Of a stretch of DNA of 64,000 nt, positions 1-11,014 are shown piece by piece; position 1 is the stretch's first letter; each line of letters opens with the position of its first letter. The DNA lies in contig NC_080688.1 of assembly GCF_030445035.2 (NCBI RefSeq), positions 61,889,949-61,953,948 of the forward strand. Direction: 5' to 3'. The translations under genes and the position numbers were made by a program. The notes under the pieces were generated by a model that saw only the letters and a program-made list of their open reading frames with translations, ran no database searches and had not been told where the DNA came from. The stretch comes from Dasypus novemcinctus (Eukaryota > Chordata > Mammalia > Cingulata > Dasypodidae).

Positions 1-1168
1 CAGGCGGTCCTCTTGTGACTCGTTTTTCTCCTTCAGGGTAAACCGAGGAGTTGATCATCTCCTTATTTTATCAGGAAAAAAAAAATGTTGGAGATTTACC
101 TGAACCTCAAAACTCTAATCAAGAGCCTGGACTCCCTCGGGCTGTCTCCCAAGCCCCAGGTGCAGCCCCTATGCCCTGCTGCACCTGGAGGGAGGGGTCC
201 CAGACCTCAGTGCAGTCCCGCGGATCGGGAGCTTGGTCTGGCGTGTGTCCAGAGGGTGGAGCCAGAGAGTCCCCGGGGCCGCCTTGCTGAAGGCACACGA
301 GCGCTATCGGCACGTCCAGGCAGGCGGGAAACCTGGGAAAGAGAGGGCTGCATGCTTCATGCGGAAAAACTTTCTTTCAAAATTCTATAAGCTTAATAGG
401 GCACCTGAGTTAGATGTCTGCCATAGCAGAGCAAGTCACAACACTGAAATTTAAGAAGAATGGGGAACAAAGAGATTTTGCACTTCAATCTTAGGTTCCC
501 CTGCTACAGGAATGTTTGTTTCCTAACTTTTAAAGGCAGCAGAGTTTGTTCTGGGATTTTTTCACCTGGAAAGAGGGATGTTCCCGGGAAATGTTTGTAT
601 TTTCGTTTTCTCCTCACTGGGGAATAGTGCAGGTTGGTTTACAGAGAACAAATTGTACGCATCTCCTTCCCCACTCTCCGCTCAGGACCTTGCTGGATGC
701 TTACATTAAAATAGAAGAAGCTGGATCAAGTCTAAGAGAAAATCCTACCCCAGGGGCAGTCTCTCAGCTCCAGGGTCTACCCTGGAGCCACCTGCCCCAT
801 GGTTTCTAGTTTTCAGTAACACCATTTGATCCTTTTGAGTTATAAAATCTTTCCAAAAATATTTCAGGGTGAGGGTAGGAGCTAGAGGAAACAGCATGAA
901 AAAGAAAAAGATGAACTTAAGTTGGAAGAGTGCTGGGCAAAGACGACGGAGCGCCGTGGAAACGATGGCAAAGCAGTTGGCACCGCATCAAGAACAGAGA
1001 GGCATCAGGTACGGCAGCCAGGGGACTTGTTCCTCGGCATAGCTTTGGCGCTGGTGCCTGAAGTGGGAGGAGAAAGCCGGGTCCCAGGCGATTCAGAGGG
1101 GGTTCGGCGCCTCCCTCCCAGCGCTATCTCCTCTTAAGCAGGCTCCTGTGAGCACAGCCCAGCAGGGT

Positions 1169-1211
1169 TTATCAGCCACTGCCTTCGGCCCCCCAGGAAG
1201 CCAGCTGCAAT
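1169..1211 (+). promoter_or_regulatory. Candidate upstream non-coding exon end with GATA motif
   Basis: TTATCA (1169-1174, reverse TGATAA) lies about 40 bp upstream of a consensus 5' splice site GTAAGTAT beginning at 1212. The preceding 250 bp has raised GC content. This could be the end of a non-coding first exon of SLC14A1, whose human transcripts have several 5' UTR exons. I have no homology proof. Confidence 0.2.
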
Positions 1212-1391
1212 GTAAGTATCCTCCTCGTTTCTATTAAGTTCCAACTGTTCATTGTTTGGGGGCCTGTCTTTTTATCCTGCCTAATTTTTGGTCTGTTTTG
1301 CTTTTTTTTTTTAAATGGGGAAATAGGTTTCAGATTGTTGAAACTGATTAGAAACAGCTCCAGAAGTCTGGTAGACTAAAAGCAATTTACC

Positions 1392-1498
1392 TTTTTTCTT
1401 TTTTTTTTTTTTTTTTGGAGGTCCTGGTAGTTGAACCCGGGACCTCCTCATACATGGGAATTTAGGAGCTCAACCACTGAGCTACACCCACTCCCCAG
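1392..1498 (-). mobile_element. Short tRNA-derived SINE
   Basis: On the minus strand a tRNA-like head (gtgggtgtagctcagtggttgag with a pol III A box, and B box gggttcaact) is followed by a poly(A) tail, seen as T-run 1392-1416 on the plus strand. It is a short DAS-related SINE. Confidence 0.8.
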
Positions 1499-1694
1499 AA
1501 ACCCAACTACCCGAAGCCACAGGTTTCTCTCTGGAAGCTTCAGGGAGGTGTCTTTACCATGATTTCTGAAGCCGAGTAGAAGCAGCACTTTAGCCCATTG
1601 TGGAAGGGGGTGGCGTCCAGTGCGAGGCATCCACTGGACCCGCAGAACAGCCCTGAGTTCATCAACACTCTAAGGAGTTTCAAACGATGCTCTT

Positions 1695-1748
1695 GAAATA
1701 ATTAGGTAAAATTGGAAACGCGAAATAATTAGGTAAAATTGGAAACGC
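1695..1748. repeat. 27-bp perfect tandem duplication
   Basis: Two adjacent identical 27-bp units (1695-1721 and 1722-1748) start gaaataattagg and end ggaaacgc. Perfect identity suggests a recent duplication or an assembly artefact. Confidence 0.9.
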
Positions 1749-2717
1749 GTCTACATGACGCAAAAGAAAAAGGTGACTGCGCATGGCCTTTTCCGATTAT
1801 GATTTTAAGGACTCTTCTGCATGTGCTGTCAAGCCTAAGGGGATGTGCAGAAAATGCCTGTCAGTCACAACCAAACCCGAGAATTGGCCAGCTCTTGGCG
1901 ACTGCCCTTTCAGGAGGCTGGAATTCTCATCCAAAGGCTTCCCAGATCAGTGAGTTCTGAGGAGGGAAGGGTTTTAATCAGAAGTCAGGAAGATCTAACA
2001 ATAGTTTCTTTATTTCTGATTACAGCATTAAAGAAAATAGTACCTTCCACCACTTAAAAGCAAAATCTACCTAAAATAAAGGTTGTTGTAAGTATCAAAT
2101 GTCAATACTGAAATCTTTTTATTACGATAGAGCATGAATGTTTAAATACTTTCTTCTACACTATGTCCAAAATTTTGTATTATTTTTTAAAACATTTGAA
2201 GCATAGGAAATTGGAGACTTTCGGGGTCTCTCCAATTATACAAATTTCTAAGATATGTTGACACTAGACTGAGTAATAAAATAGGGAATGTTGGTTCAGC
2301 TGGAATCTCGATATTGAAAAGTGCTCTCTGACTCCTTCTGGAAGACTCATCAGGTGCAGCTTCCGGAACATGCTTAGGATGTTCATTTCAGCACACACAG
2401 GCTTATGGTGAACATGTCTGTGAGGCAGGCCGGTGAGGCTCACTTTGAGGCAGGAGGAGGTGTGTTCCAGAAGAGTCAGTGCTTCTGGCAAGAACAGGGA
2501 AAATCGGGGACCACAGAGCCCTTTGTTGTTGCTCTACACCCACCCCAAGGTTATTTCCAGGAGACTGTGAAGACAGGCGGTATCCCTGCATCACTGGCAC
2601 CTTCAGCACATCCTGGCCTACAGAGGCTGTGCCTGCACTGCTCGCTGACTCGAATAGGATCTGGGGCACAATTAATGTCCTGAGCCCAGGCTGGAAGATA
2701 GAGAAACTCCACAAGTC

Positions 2718-2830
2718 TGACTCTGCCTGCCATTTGCTAAGTGAACTTGAATGGTTCCCACTCTGGACCTCAGTTTTCTCTTCTGTAAAATGAAGAGTTG
2801 AACGCTGTGGTCTCTAAAATCCCTTCTATG
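2718..2830 (+). mobile_element. MIR fragment
   Basis: The sequence cctcagttttctcttctgtaaaatgaag is close to the conserved MIR 3' core. Confidence 0.65.
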
Positions 2831-2937
2831 ATTTTTTTCCAACATTGCGCTCTAGGAAAATACTATTGTTGAGCTCAAGAATGTGGTTTTCTAAAATGTG
2901 TGTGTGATTTGGGTGAGTGGGTAGGGGACTGTGAAGT

Positions 2938-3072
2938 GGGGGGGGGGGGAGGCTGGCGAAGTGGAGGGAGGTTAGGTATCTACATGGAGTGAATGTGATA
3001 GTCAGCTTTTGTCCCTTTCCATTTTTCTTTCATTACCCTTTGTTTCTCTCTCTCTGTGTCTCTCTCTCTTTT
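2938..3072. repeat. Poly(G) run and CT-rich tract
   Basis: A 12-base G run (2938-2949) and a CT-repeat tract at about 3043-3072. Confidence 0.85.
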
Positions 3073-3879
3073 AACCCTGTATGAGAACTCTGCCATTGGG
3101 TTTTTTAACATTCATTATCAAAAATATCCAATCCCCAAGCATACCACTTTGGTAAAAAACTAGCCAGATAGTTTTCCATGGATACATGCCTGCACACATT
3201 TTTTTTCTAAGACACGTTAGAAATATTTTCCATAATGATGTCTTTTTCTGAGTCATGCTAGTAGAGTATACATTTTCAGGTTTCAAAATAAGCCAGTAGA
3301 AGAAGGTAAAAATAAAATAAAATAAATGAAAGGAGGGAAAAAAAGGAAATGCCACACATATAACTTTTCTGGAATTTCTGAAGGAAGAATGACAAACTTA
3401 GATGCAGTGGAAGTTTAAAAAAACAAACCTTTGAAAAAACTGCCACATTTGTTGAATTCAGCTAAGAACTGTTTGCTTTTAACAGGTGACTCCCAATATG
3501 TAATAATTCTTAGATAGAAGAAAAATGCCATTTTGCAGTCTCAGACTAGGCTTTTGCCGTGCATAAAAAGTGAGGCTTGTATCTCATTCCAGAAAATAGA
3601 GCCCACACCTTCCCTTCTTATTCTTCTCACATTCCATAATGAACCACAAAGGCTGGGCCATCTCGAGTTGGGTTAGAGCCCTGGCTTTCTGAACCTGGAG
3701 CCAATCCTCTCCCTTTGGAGCGGGCTTCAGATCTGCCAACCTCCTGCCCACGGAGAAACACAGGAGAACAAAATCTGCCTTTGGTCTCGGGGCAGGATGG
3801 TTTGCCACCACTTCTTCCAAGCAGAGTAAAACGAACGTTCAGTCACCGGCCATTCCTTCTCCCTCCGTCAAGCTCTTGG

Positions 3880-4040
3880 CTGAAGGAGAAGTCTGCCTTC
3901 TCCGTTAGGGGTCGTCTTACAAGGCGGCGTCTCCCCGCCTGCCTGCTTCCATCTTTCATTTCACGAGCTCATCGGTGCCAGGGCGCATGCCGGCTGATTC
4001 ACATATTTTTGCCCTTTGTCGGTACGGAGAGAAAAGAAGG
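3880..4040 (+). promoter_or_regulatory. CpG-bearing 5' flank / likely 5' UTR of the long-isoform exon
   Basis: CpG dinucleotides are clearly denser at about 3905-4165 than in the surrounding A/T-rich DNA. The stretch directly precedes the alternative ATG at 4041. I infer a transcription start or 5' UTR here. There is no convincing TATA box, and the boundaries are approximate. Confidence 0.35.
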
Positions 4041-4187
4041 ATGAATGGACGGTCTTTGATTGGCGGCGCTGGTGACGCGCCTCGTGGTCCTCTTTGGACG
4101 GACCCTCTTGGAAATAACGCTGGTGAAGCAGCGCACGGAGGCTTCGCCCGGGGAAGCTCGGCCCTCAGCGATGGGCCGGAAGAACAG
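4041..4187 (+). CDS. SLC14A1: SLC14A1 alternative first coding exon (long isoform N-terminus)
   Basis: This exon encodes 49 residues beginning MNGRSLIGGAGDA and ending EEQ, followed by donor gtatgc at 4188. The start matches the N-terminus of the long human UT-B isoform (about 445 residues), which I recall beginning MNGRSLIGGAGDA. The exon is 147 nt, a whole number of codons, so it joins in phase 0 to the exon at 11015. There seven codons (ESQEETT) lead into the usual Met at 11036, exactly matching the seven-residue linker of the human long isoform. Predicted long protein: 49+7+384 = 440 residues. The ATG has A at -3. An in-frame ATG at 3975 lies upstream but is not supported by the human protein. 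The segment is soluble and cytosolic, with no membrane helix. Confidence 0.88.
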
Positions 4188-4340
4188 GTATGCTTCCCTC
4201 GTGCAGCTTCTGTCCCTGGGGAGCCTCGGCGTCTGAGCACCAAGCTGCTGTGCCTTTTCTGAATCGCGCCTGGGACGCGGGGCTGCAAGCTCTGCTGAGT
4301 GGCATGGCTGTGGACTGGAAGGAGGCCCAGAGTCCCAAAA

Positions 4341-4358
4341 GTCACGTGGCCCTTATCT
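4341..4358. promoter_or_regulatory. E-box next to a GATA motif in intron 1
   Basis: CACGTG (4343-4348) is followed within five bases by TTATCT (4353-4358), the reverse of AGATAA. It lies about 155 bp downstream of the long-isoform exon. Paired E-box/GATA sites are used by erythroid regulators, and UT-B is an erythroid gene. Both motifs are short and the functional link is inference. Confidence 0.25.
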
Positions 4359-5654
4359 TTGAGGGTTTCTGGACTGGGTTGTTAAGCTGTGGACTTTTGA
4401 CAGCTATGGAAAGATTAGGAAAAAGTAGTTGAGGGCTTAAACGTATCCAGCTTCTATTTTACTGCACGTTCTTCCTTTTATTTTATTGCTCGCTCTCCTT
4501 AGAGGAGATTAAACGTCCTCCTTGGACAGGGTTGAGAAGTTTGAGCATTAGTGGACGGTCCTGGCTCCACAGCCTTTCACTGCCTTTCAGTTAGAATGTG
4601 GGTTCCCTAAAGAAAGGCATGTATTCTGTCTAGCATGATAAAATTCTAGGGCAAACTACAACTTTACGTTACTGATCTTGTAACTGAGTTTTCAAAAATT
4701 TGGGGCAAGTGGCCAGGGCTCCCAGGGGCACCAAGGGTTCCACAGTCCAGATAATGCTTCCCAGGGGCTCTGAGACGGCAGCGACCGTCTGCTGAAGCCC
4801 TGAGGAGACCCCTCTCTCTAGGGCACCATAAGCCTAAAACCCATCCCGGGTGTGAATATTGGAGACACAACCTGCAATAAGCTTTCTCTATGTTGGACTG
4901 TGGATTCGGGCAAAAATTGTTTAACCTTTGTCCAACTTTTGGTGGTTGGGCCATTCAGGTTCCTAATCATGTTTGACCAGTTATGTTATCTGGTTTCATA
5001 TCTGTATCTCCAAAATCTCTGTGGGGATGGAGTACTTCAAAACCTCTGAATAAATAAATACCCGCTGGAAATTTTGAGAACATGAATTTGTTTATTCTGG
5101 ACTAGCCCATAGCCTACTTATTTCTGTAATTGATAGGAAATGCCACTATAATGTTGTCCTTTAATGCTGCCTCTTTAGGACTTGATCCGCTCAGTTACAG
5201 AAACTCAAGGTAGTCGTAGCTTCAAGCATTTTGTCATGGCCTGGGCTGAAGCCTGATGTCTCTCATAACTTGGTATGGTTTTTGAAAGTGGATCAGTTAT
5301 GAGATTTAAAAAGGGAGATATCTAAAAATAAATGATAACCATCAGTTAGACTATGAAAGAAAAAGGTAAATTTTCATCTTTGCTTATTTATTCAGTTTTA
5401 CATGCATGACTATAAGATCAGCTGAGGTCCCTAGAGACTTCATTTTGGTTCCTGACCACCAGTAGTTTTCAATTTAAGAATTTCTTAGTGCAAAGATTCA
5501 CTGAAAGACTCATAAATGATGACATCTAACATTTTGTTGAGACAAAATGAGCTGGGTTTGGAATGCAACCTATAAACAGCTTATACTTTGTGGATTGATT
5601 AATGGTTCACCATTATTTAAAAAGGAAGATGTTTCGTTGAACAGTGAATTATTA

Positions 5655-5682
5655 CAATTGAATTGCAATTGCAATTCAATTG
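5655..5682. repeat. 28-bp perfect palindrome
   Basis: The 28 bases from 5655 to 5682 equal their own reverse complement (core ttgcaattgcaa). They are A/T-rich and lie about 1.5 kb downstream of the alternative first exon. There is no recognised function; it could be the tip of a decayed inverted-repeat element. Confidence 0.9.
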
Positions 5683-6558
5683 CTACTCAGTAAAAAAAAA
5701 TCAATTACCTACATTTAATTTCCGTACTGGGATTAATAGATACCAAAACTGGTTCAGGATCGAAAGAAAACATTGCTTAACTTTATTATCTGCCAATAGC
5801 TCTTTGTCAGCTGTGGTAAATGAAATAGCAATGAGGAATCATTGTTCACAGCCAGGCCACAGAAAGAAGACAAGCTGGTTTATCCATATAGGCTTTGGTT
5901 ATTTTCTTGGTTGTGTCTCACATGGCTGTGGCCTCAGCATTCCGCAGTTGTGCCTGCTAGGTCTGATGGTTTTGGTGTTTCCCTGCTTCACACTTACCCA
6001 GCTGTGTTCTTGGCTTTTCTTGTGCACTCAGTGTGGATTTTGTCATTGTATTTCTCCCTGGACCCACCCCTGGGATTAGGCCATTGGAGTTCTCCCTTTG
6101 TACTTACCATCAGCCCGATAAAGCATTCCTTCTTTGTCCCCAGATGCGAGATTTGGGTGGTGATGGTGCTTCCCTGCAGTGCACTTGCCTTGAGAATAGT
6201 GAATGGTCTCCCAGTAAACACAAGGCATGGTTATGTCATTAGTATTTGCTTGACACTTATTATAATTATGCTCTCTATATTATATCAAACAATGCTTATG
6301 CTGCAATTGTTTAGTATTCAACAGCTTTGCCCAATTCTACTCTTCTCTGTTTTGATGCTTTTGTGGAATGTCATTCTTGCCTGTTTATGCACTTTTAAAT
6401 AATATTCCAAAAGTAATGAATATTTTTACAACAAAATCTTAGAGAAAATTTATCTTTATGAATTATTCAAATATATCAAGATCTATTTCATAAGCATAAG
6501 TTCTTAAAGCACAAATACTGTAATGGGTAAAAACATTTCTGGTCAATGTATTACAAAA

Positions 6559-7035
6559 ATCAGTAGGGTGTCTCACCCCATAGCATGCCTGCACCCATGT
6601 CTCAGGTTATGTGCTTATCTCTTTTCTTGTTTCTTAATAAACTCTTTACTCCCTTACCTACCCTATGGCATGTCCTTAAATTCCTTTATGCAACATAGCC
6701 AAGAATCTAGAAGCCCTGAACCCAGAGCGTTCTGCTAGCGTATTTGGCAAGCCAAGCGAGGAGACAGAGGCAAGTAACACTCCTGAGCCCGCCGAAAACT
6801 GGAGAACAGGAGGTGCAACCAATCAGAACAACAAACGGCTGGGGCCCCTCCCCGACATTAGGAAAGGGGAGGAGGAGAGATTTTAAAAAGGCCTAACCTG
6901 AGGCCCCTGTCGCACACACACCCACACCCATGTCTCAGGTCATTCACTTCTCTCTTCTTGTTTCTTAAGACTCTTTACTCCCTTGTCTACCCTTTAAAAA
7001 AGATCAGTAGGGCTCATTGATCCCCTAAGCATGCC
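6559..7035 (+). mobile_element. ERV-derived insert flanked by R-like direct repeats
   Basis: Two copies of a ~70-bp sequence (6591-6664 and 6925-6993) share cacccatgtctcagg and actctttactccc. The first holds AATAAA (6636-6641). Between them are an LTR-proximal/primer-site-like stretch (about 6743-6760, tttggcaagcc), a CCAAT box (6819-6823) and a TATA-like ttttaaaa (6881-6888) about 30 bp before the second copy. The second copy is followed by ttaaaaaa. Outer flanks 6559-6589 and 7003-7035 resemble each other (both start atcagtaggg and end agcatgcc). This looks like an R-U5-leader-U3-R transcript copied back into DNA. No retroviral protein is recognisable. Confidence 0.5.
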
Positions 7036-7623
7036 CATTTTCTGATGGAAAAATAATTCTGTGAAGACCACCTAAAGTGTCTAGATTTTAAATTGGCATT
7101 CCATCTTAAAAGCAGTTAAGGCTTTTTCTTGAAGGTAGTAGCTATCCCTTCTCTTTTCTCTATAAAGTTCACATGGTATATAATACAGGTCGTGTATAAA
7201 TTGGACACGCAAGAAGCATTTGACATATACCTCATAAATATGCTACTTCAAATTATTTTCTATGACCTCTCAAAAAATAGTAAAGGAGAGATATATAAGT
7301 AACGATATTAAAAATACTACAATATGTAATAATGCTTTTTCCCATTAAGTAAAAATTTACCAGGACTTAAGTATCTCACCCACTGAAGAGCACCAAGCAA
7401 ATGTTCAAGTCATAAAAAGCACTCTGGTACTTTGAACAAACATGCTATATGACGGGGGAAAGTGATCTAATATTTGAGCTCATTAAATGAGATGTTCCAC
7501 TGACATTGAATTTAAAAGTTGAATAATGTTTTTGACATATGATATATTGTCCTCCTGACAGGTAAAACATTAAAACATAGCATATTTCAAATCAATATAG
7601 TAAAGTTTCAGATTTTAGTCATT

Positions 7624-9443
7624 CGATCTTCAAGACCAACAGCTTTAATCTTTGATTGGTTTTCTAAATTCTCCATGATCTCTTTCAGATAATTGTCATC
7701 TTTTAAAAAAATACATAATTCTCTTTCCTTCTGATGAAAATTATTGGCTGCCAAATTTTTTTTCTTTTTGCTGTCACATCAGCAAGAACATCAGTAAGGA
7801 GATGATTTAGTTTGTTCAATTGAAATTCAACTTGACAAAACTGCTCCATTAGCTCCCGGTCACTAAGCAAAAGATGATTTCCTCCTGAAGCATCACAAAA
7901 TATGTTCACGCCATCATTGTTTGAACAGAAAAAAACAATGCTCTTGAATAGATGCTGCCAACTAGTCTTGAACTAACAAAAGATCCTACTTCAATTTCTC
8001 AGTCACCTCTTCCTAGTTACCATGGGTTCTAAACAATTCTTTTTCCTTATTCTCTCCTTCTAAAAGTTGGTAAAGCCTCTACATAGAATAATCCTTGGTA
8101 TCAAAAGCATTCCTCATGTTTATGTGCTGAGTTCCTGATGAGACAGCATTTCTAATCACGGGTATAGTACCAGATAGTACCATATCTAAGTTCTTTAGCC
8201 AAATTTTCAAGTTGATGATAAATGCCTCAATGCTTTCTCAATTTCTCAATTTAGGATGATACCTGTACAAGTTCAAATGATGTCTTTTGCTTTATTAACT
8301 TATAACTAACTTTTGTCTTCCTGTACAATAGCCTTGTTTAGCAATCTGCAGATTGAAATCCGCCTTTACAACTGGCATGTTGAACAACTGGGCATTCTCT
8401 CAGAGGGCAAACTTGTGTTTTATACCAGTGATTTGTCCTTCAATTTTAGAATCCCACTGTTCAAGCTAGAAATTTTAGCATCCAAATTTTCTTTGCCAAC
8501 AGCCTTGTTAGTTAGGCTACAAAGATTCTACTCTGCCCATTTTATATTTGACTACATGTTCAAATTAACTTGCTTTCAGCTGAATTAACTGATATTGTAC
8601 ACAAATATATGCTAATTGCAGCCAGGCCATCTCTGGCTGCCTCTCCTCGAGGATATCTTGATTATCACAAATAGATGGTGTTGGTATATCTAATGGTTGA
8701 ACATTTTCTTTATTTGATCCTTCAACTACTTCATCTGGACCCTGAAATAACTGGGGATTTTTTGTTTTGTATTTATTTTTGTTGTTGTTGTTGTTGTTGT
8801 TGTTGGTATATAAGGTTAATACTGCTGTGCTTTGCTCTTTTTGTCTAAGGTATTTTTCCAAGGGAAATTGAGATAAAAACAACAGTAGATTCATCCCTTG
8901 CCCTAAATTAGAATGTTTGAAGAGCATCATCAATTTTGCAGCTCCATCAGAGTATGATGTTGATTACTGATTTTAGTATTCACAGCATTTAGAAAGTTTT
9001 AACTCTCCTTCAACTTATTAGTGGCTTCCTTTCTTAGCATTTCACCTCAGAGATTCGTGACTAGTTACTGAAGCTAAACTGCCCTTTATTATGTTTTTGA
9101 TATTTCAGGTTCTTTAATTTCTGCAGAGTTTTAATTTCATCCCCTAATTTCTCTAGCTCTTTATCATCCAGGCTAGATGTCTTCAAATCAGAAGCTTTAT
9201 GGGTTTTAAGAACTTCATTCAATGCTGCTTCTAGGATGGACTTGCCTGATTATTGAAGAATGCTAAAAGCTTTCAGTTCTTTTTCAGACAACACATTCTG
9301 TTCATTCTCATTCCCACAAACCACTTCAAAAATTATTCATCTTCATTAGTCTCAAACAACCAGTCAAAATCTTCTCTGTTAAGAATAGCCTTGGGATAAC
9401 CAATTTTTAAAAATGTTTCCACAAATTCATTTCCACAACTCAT
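7624..9443 (-). pseudogene. HAUS3P: HAUS3 processed pseudogene
   Basis: Read on the minus strand from 9443, the sequence begins MSCGNEFVETFLKIGYPKA and continues through DFDWLFE, closely matching my memory of HAUS augmin-like complex subunit 3 (about 603 residues). Further colinear matches include the segment around HSNLGQGMN (about 8900), TPSICDNQ (about 8665), QLNKLNHLLTDVLADV (about 7790) and SKIKAVGLED just before 7624. The span is 1820 bp against about 1812 for the intact coding sequence, so the copy is essentially full length without introns, i.e. a retrocopy. It is broken: several frameshifts separate the readable pieces, the original TGA reads CGA at 7626-7624, and a GTT repeat has expanded inside it at about 8780-8806. 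HAUS3 itself acts in microtubule nucleation in the spindle; this copy cannot make it. Confidence 0.88.
8780..8806. repeat. (GTT)n microsatellite inside the HAUS3 pseudogene
   Basis: About nine GTT units (AAC on the pseudogene strand, AsnAsn... in one frame) replace the short lysine-rich stretch of the parent gene. It is an expansion that followed loss of coding constraint. Confidence 0.8.
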
Positions 9444-10699
9444 TTTTTGTAACAAATTTTTTGTAAGTAATATGGGTTTATGATACTAACTTTAGAAAAT
9501 ATATCCAAATACAAACAGAACTAACTTTATAAGTCCATAGAGAAGGGAAAAAATATATTTAGAATCTATAATGATTTCTCCAATGGGGAAAAGAAACAAG
9601 TATTAGACCACAAAAAAATAACGTGATTGTATTTTTAAAAGGAAGACAGATAAATACCACATGATATTTGGGAACCAGCTAACTGATTTTAGCAGAAATA
9701 TTTGATGAAGAGAAGGGGAAACATAACAATTAGAGTATTACTTAGTACACTGCAACAGTAATGAATACCTAATTAAAAAGGAAATCTTATTAAATTTTCC
9801 AAAAATAAATCAGTTTAAAATACATTATATTTTACAAAGCAGCAATTCAGGTTTTGTTTGTTTTTTAAATCCAACTTTTAATTCACAAATGCAAGCCATC
9901 ATGCAGCTAAGCAGCCTCTTTTCCTTGCCCATCTTAATTAAGAAAATAGAACTAAATATGACTTTTTTTTTTTTTGAGGAAAGGAAAATGAAATAAAGAG
10001 GGTCTTAGTATTACCTTGACTCCATTATCATCCACCTTACACAAAAGAATCCATTTCAAGATACAATCAACATACTACAAATAAAACCAGGTAGTTTCAG
10101 GTTCAAGAACACCCTCAACTTTAGAAGCACCAAAGAACTAAGCAATTAGTAAACACAATTCTATCAGGCATCTGTTATTTTCGATACACTGACTCCACAT
10201 TGACTTAACTGAGCATCGATGACAGAGTGACCGTAGCCTTAGCATGCTTGGGACAGAATCTTGGGGTGGGTGGGTGTGATTCAGTTATAACACCCTATAA
10301 ACATTCATAAACAGACATGCACCAAAACTCTCCATATCAGAGTTAAAACAAACTGCATAAACACCACCAGGTGACTGACTTATGGTGCCCCCAGGGCTGT
10401 GGCCCCCCCGTATGATTTTTTTATGCAAGTCTTTGACACACACAAACTCTTTCTTAAAATGTCTTTACTTTCAAACTTTTGAAAGTAAAACACCTTTTAT
10501 ATAAAATAAAAATTTCATTTATAAAAGGCTGCTTGTCTGGGGAAGTAACTAATTGATCTGCATTGGTGAGCAGGTCACTAATTTTGTAACCTGATTTCTC
10601 ACTCCTTTAATTGAGAGCATGAGGATTAAGCACTTGGTCATAGCTCTTTCTAGATTGTTTGATTCCTTATGTTCATATGAACTCTTTTTCAGTCTTTTT

Positions 10700-10762
10700 C
10701 ACTTGACTGAGCTTTTTGAGTGCAGGAAATAGTTGCTCAATAAATGTTTGTTGAACTAGAAA
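10700..10762 (+). mobile_element. L2/MIR-type 3' end
   Basis: The sequence gttgctcaataaatgtttgttgaac matches the shared L2/MIR 3' terminus. It lies 270 bp before the SLC14A1 start exon. Confidence 0.6.
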
Positions 10763-11014
10763 CTGAACCTTATAAAAGACCAGATCTCTCATGGTAGCAT
10801 TATACATTGAAGACAAAAGTATATGGGACTTGGGTTTAGGTAACAATCTTCATGATCATATTTCAAGAGGAAAATGGTATCTTCTTAGTCCATGGGACAT
10901 CGTGGTGCAGGTAAAGAGCCTTTAGGCTCACCTTCCCCGGCTGCTGTGATGGGCCCAAGCTGGCCAGGTGGAGTGTTCTGCACTGGGGACGTTCATGAGC
11001 TCTGTTCTCTCAAG

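Larger units (their letters stand above)
4188..11014 (+). other. SLC14A1: Intron between the long-isoform exon and the canonical start exon
   Basis: About 6.8 kb. It holds the 28-bp palindrome, the ERV-derived insert and the HAUS3 retrocopy. The rest (for example 4450-5640 and 9450-10690) is A/T-rich with no gene that I recognise. A transcript starting at or beyond 11015 would skip it. Confidence 0.75.

Noticed and set aside
1..4000. 3' exons of SLC14A2, the neighbour upstream
   Set aside because: No urea transporter signature (LPxxTxPF) or similar exon is visible before 4041.
3956..4345. 129-codon minus-strand frame
   Set aside because: It is the antisense shadow of the long-isoform exon and its GC-rich flank.
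5842..6402. Longest open frame in the window (186 codons), hydrophobic
   Set aside because: It has no recognisable domain, no splice or Kozak support, and lies in intronic A/T-rich DNA where Phe/Leu-rich frames arise by chance. The overlapping frame at 5663-6079 is equally open.
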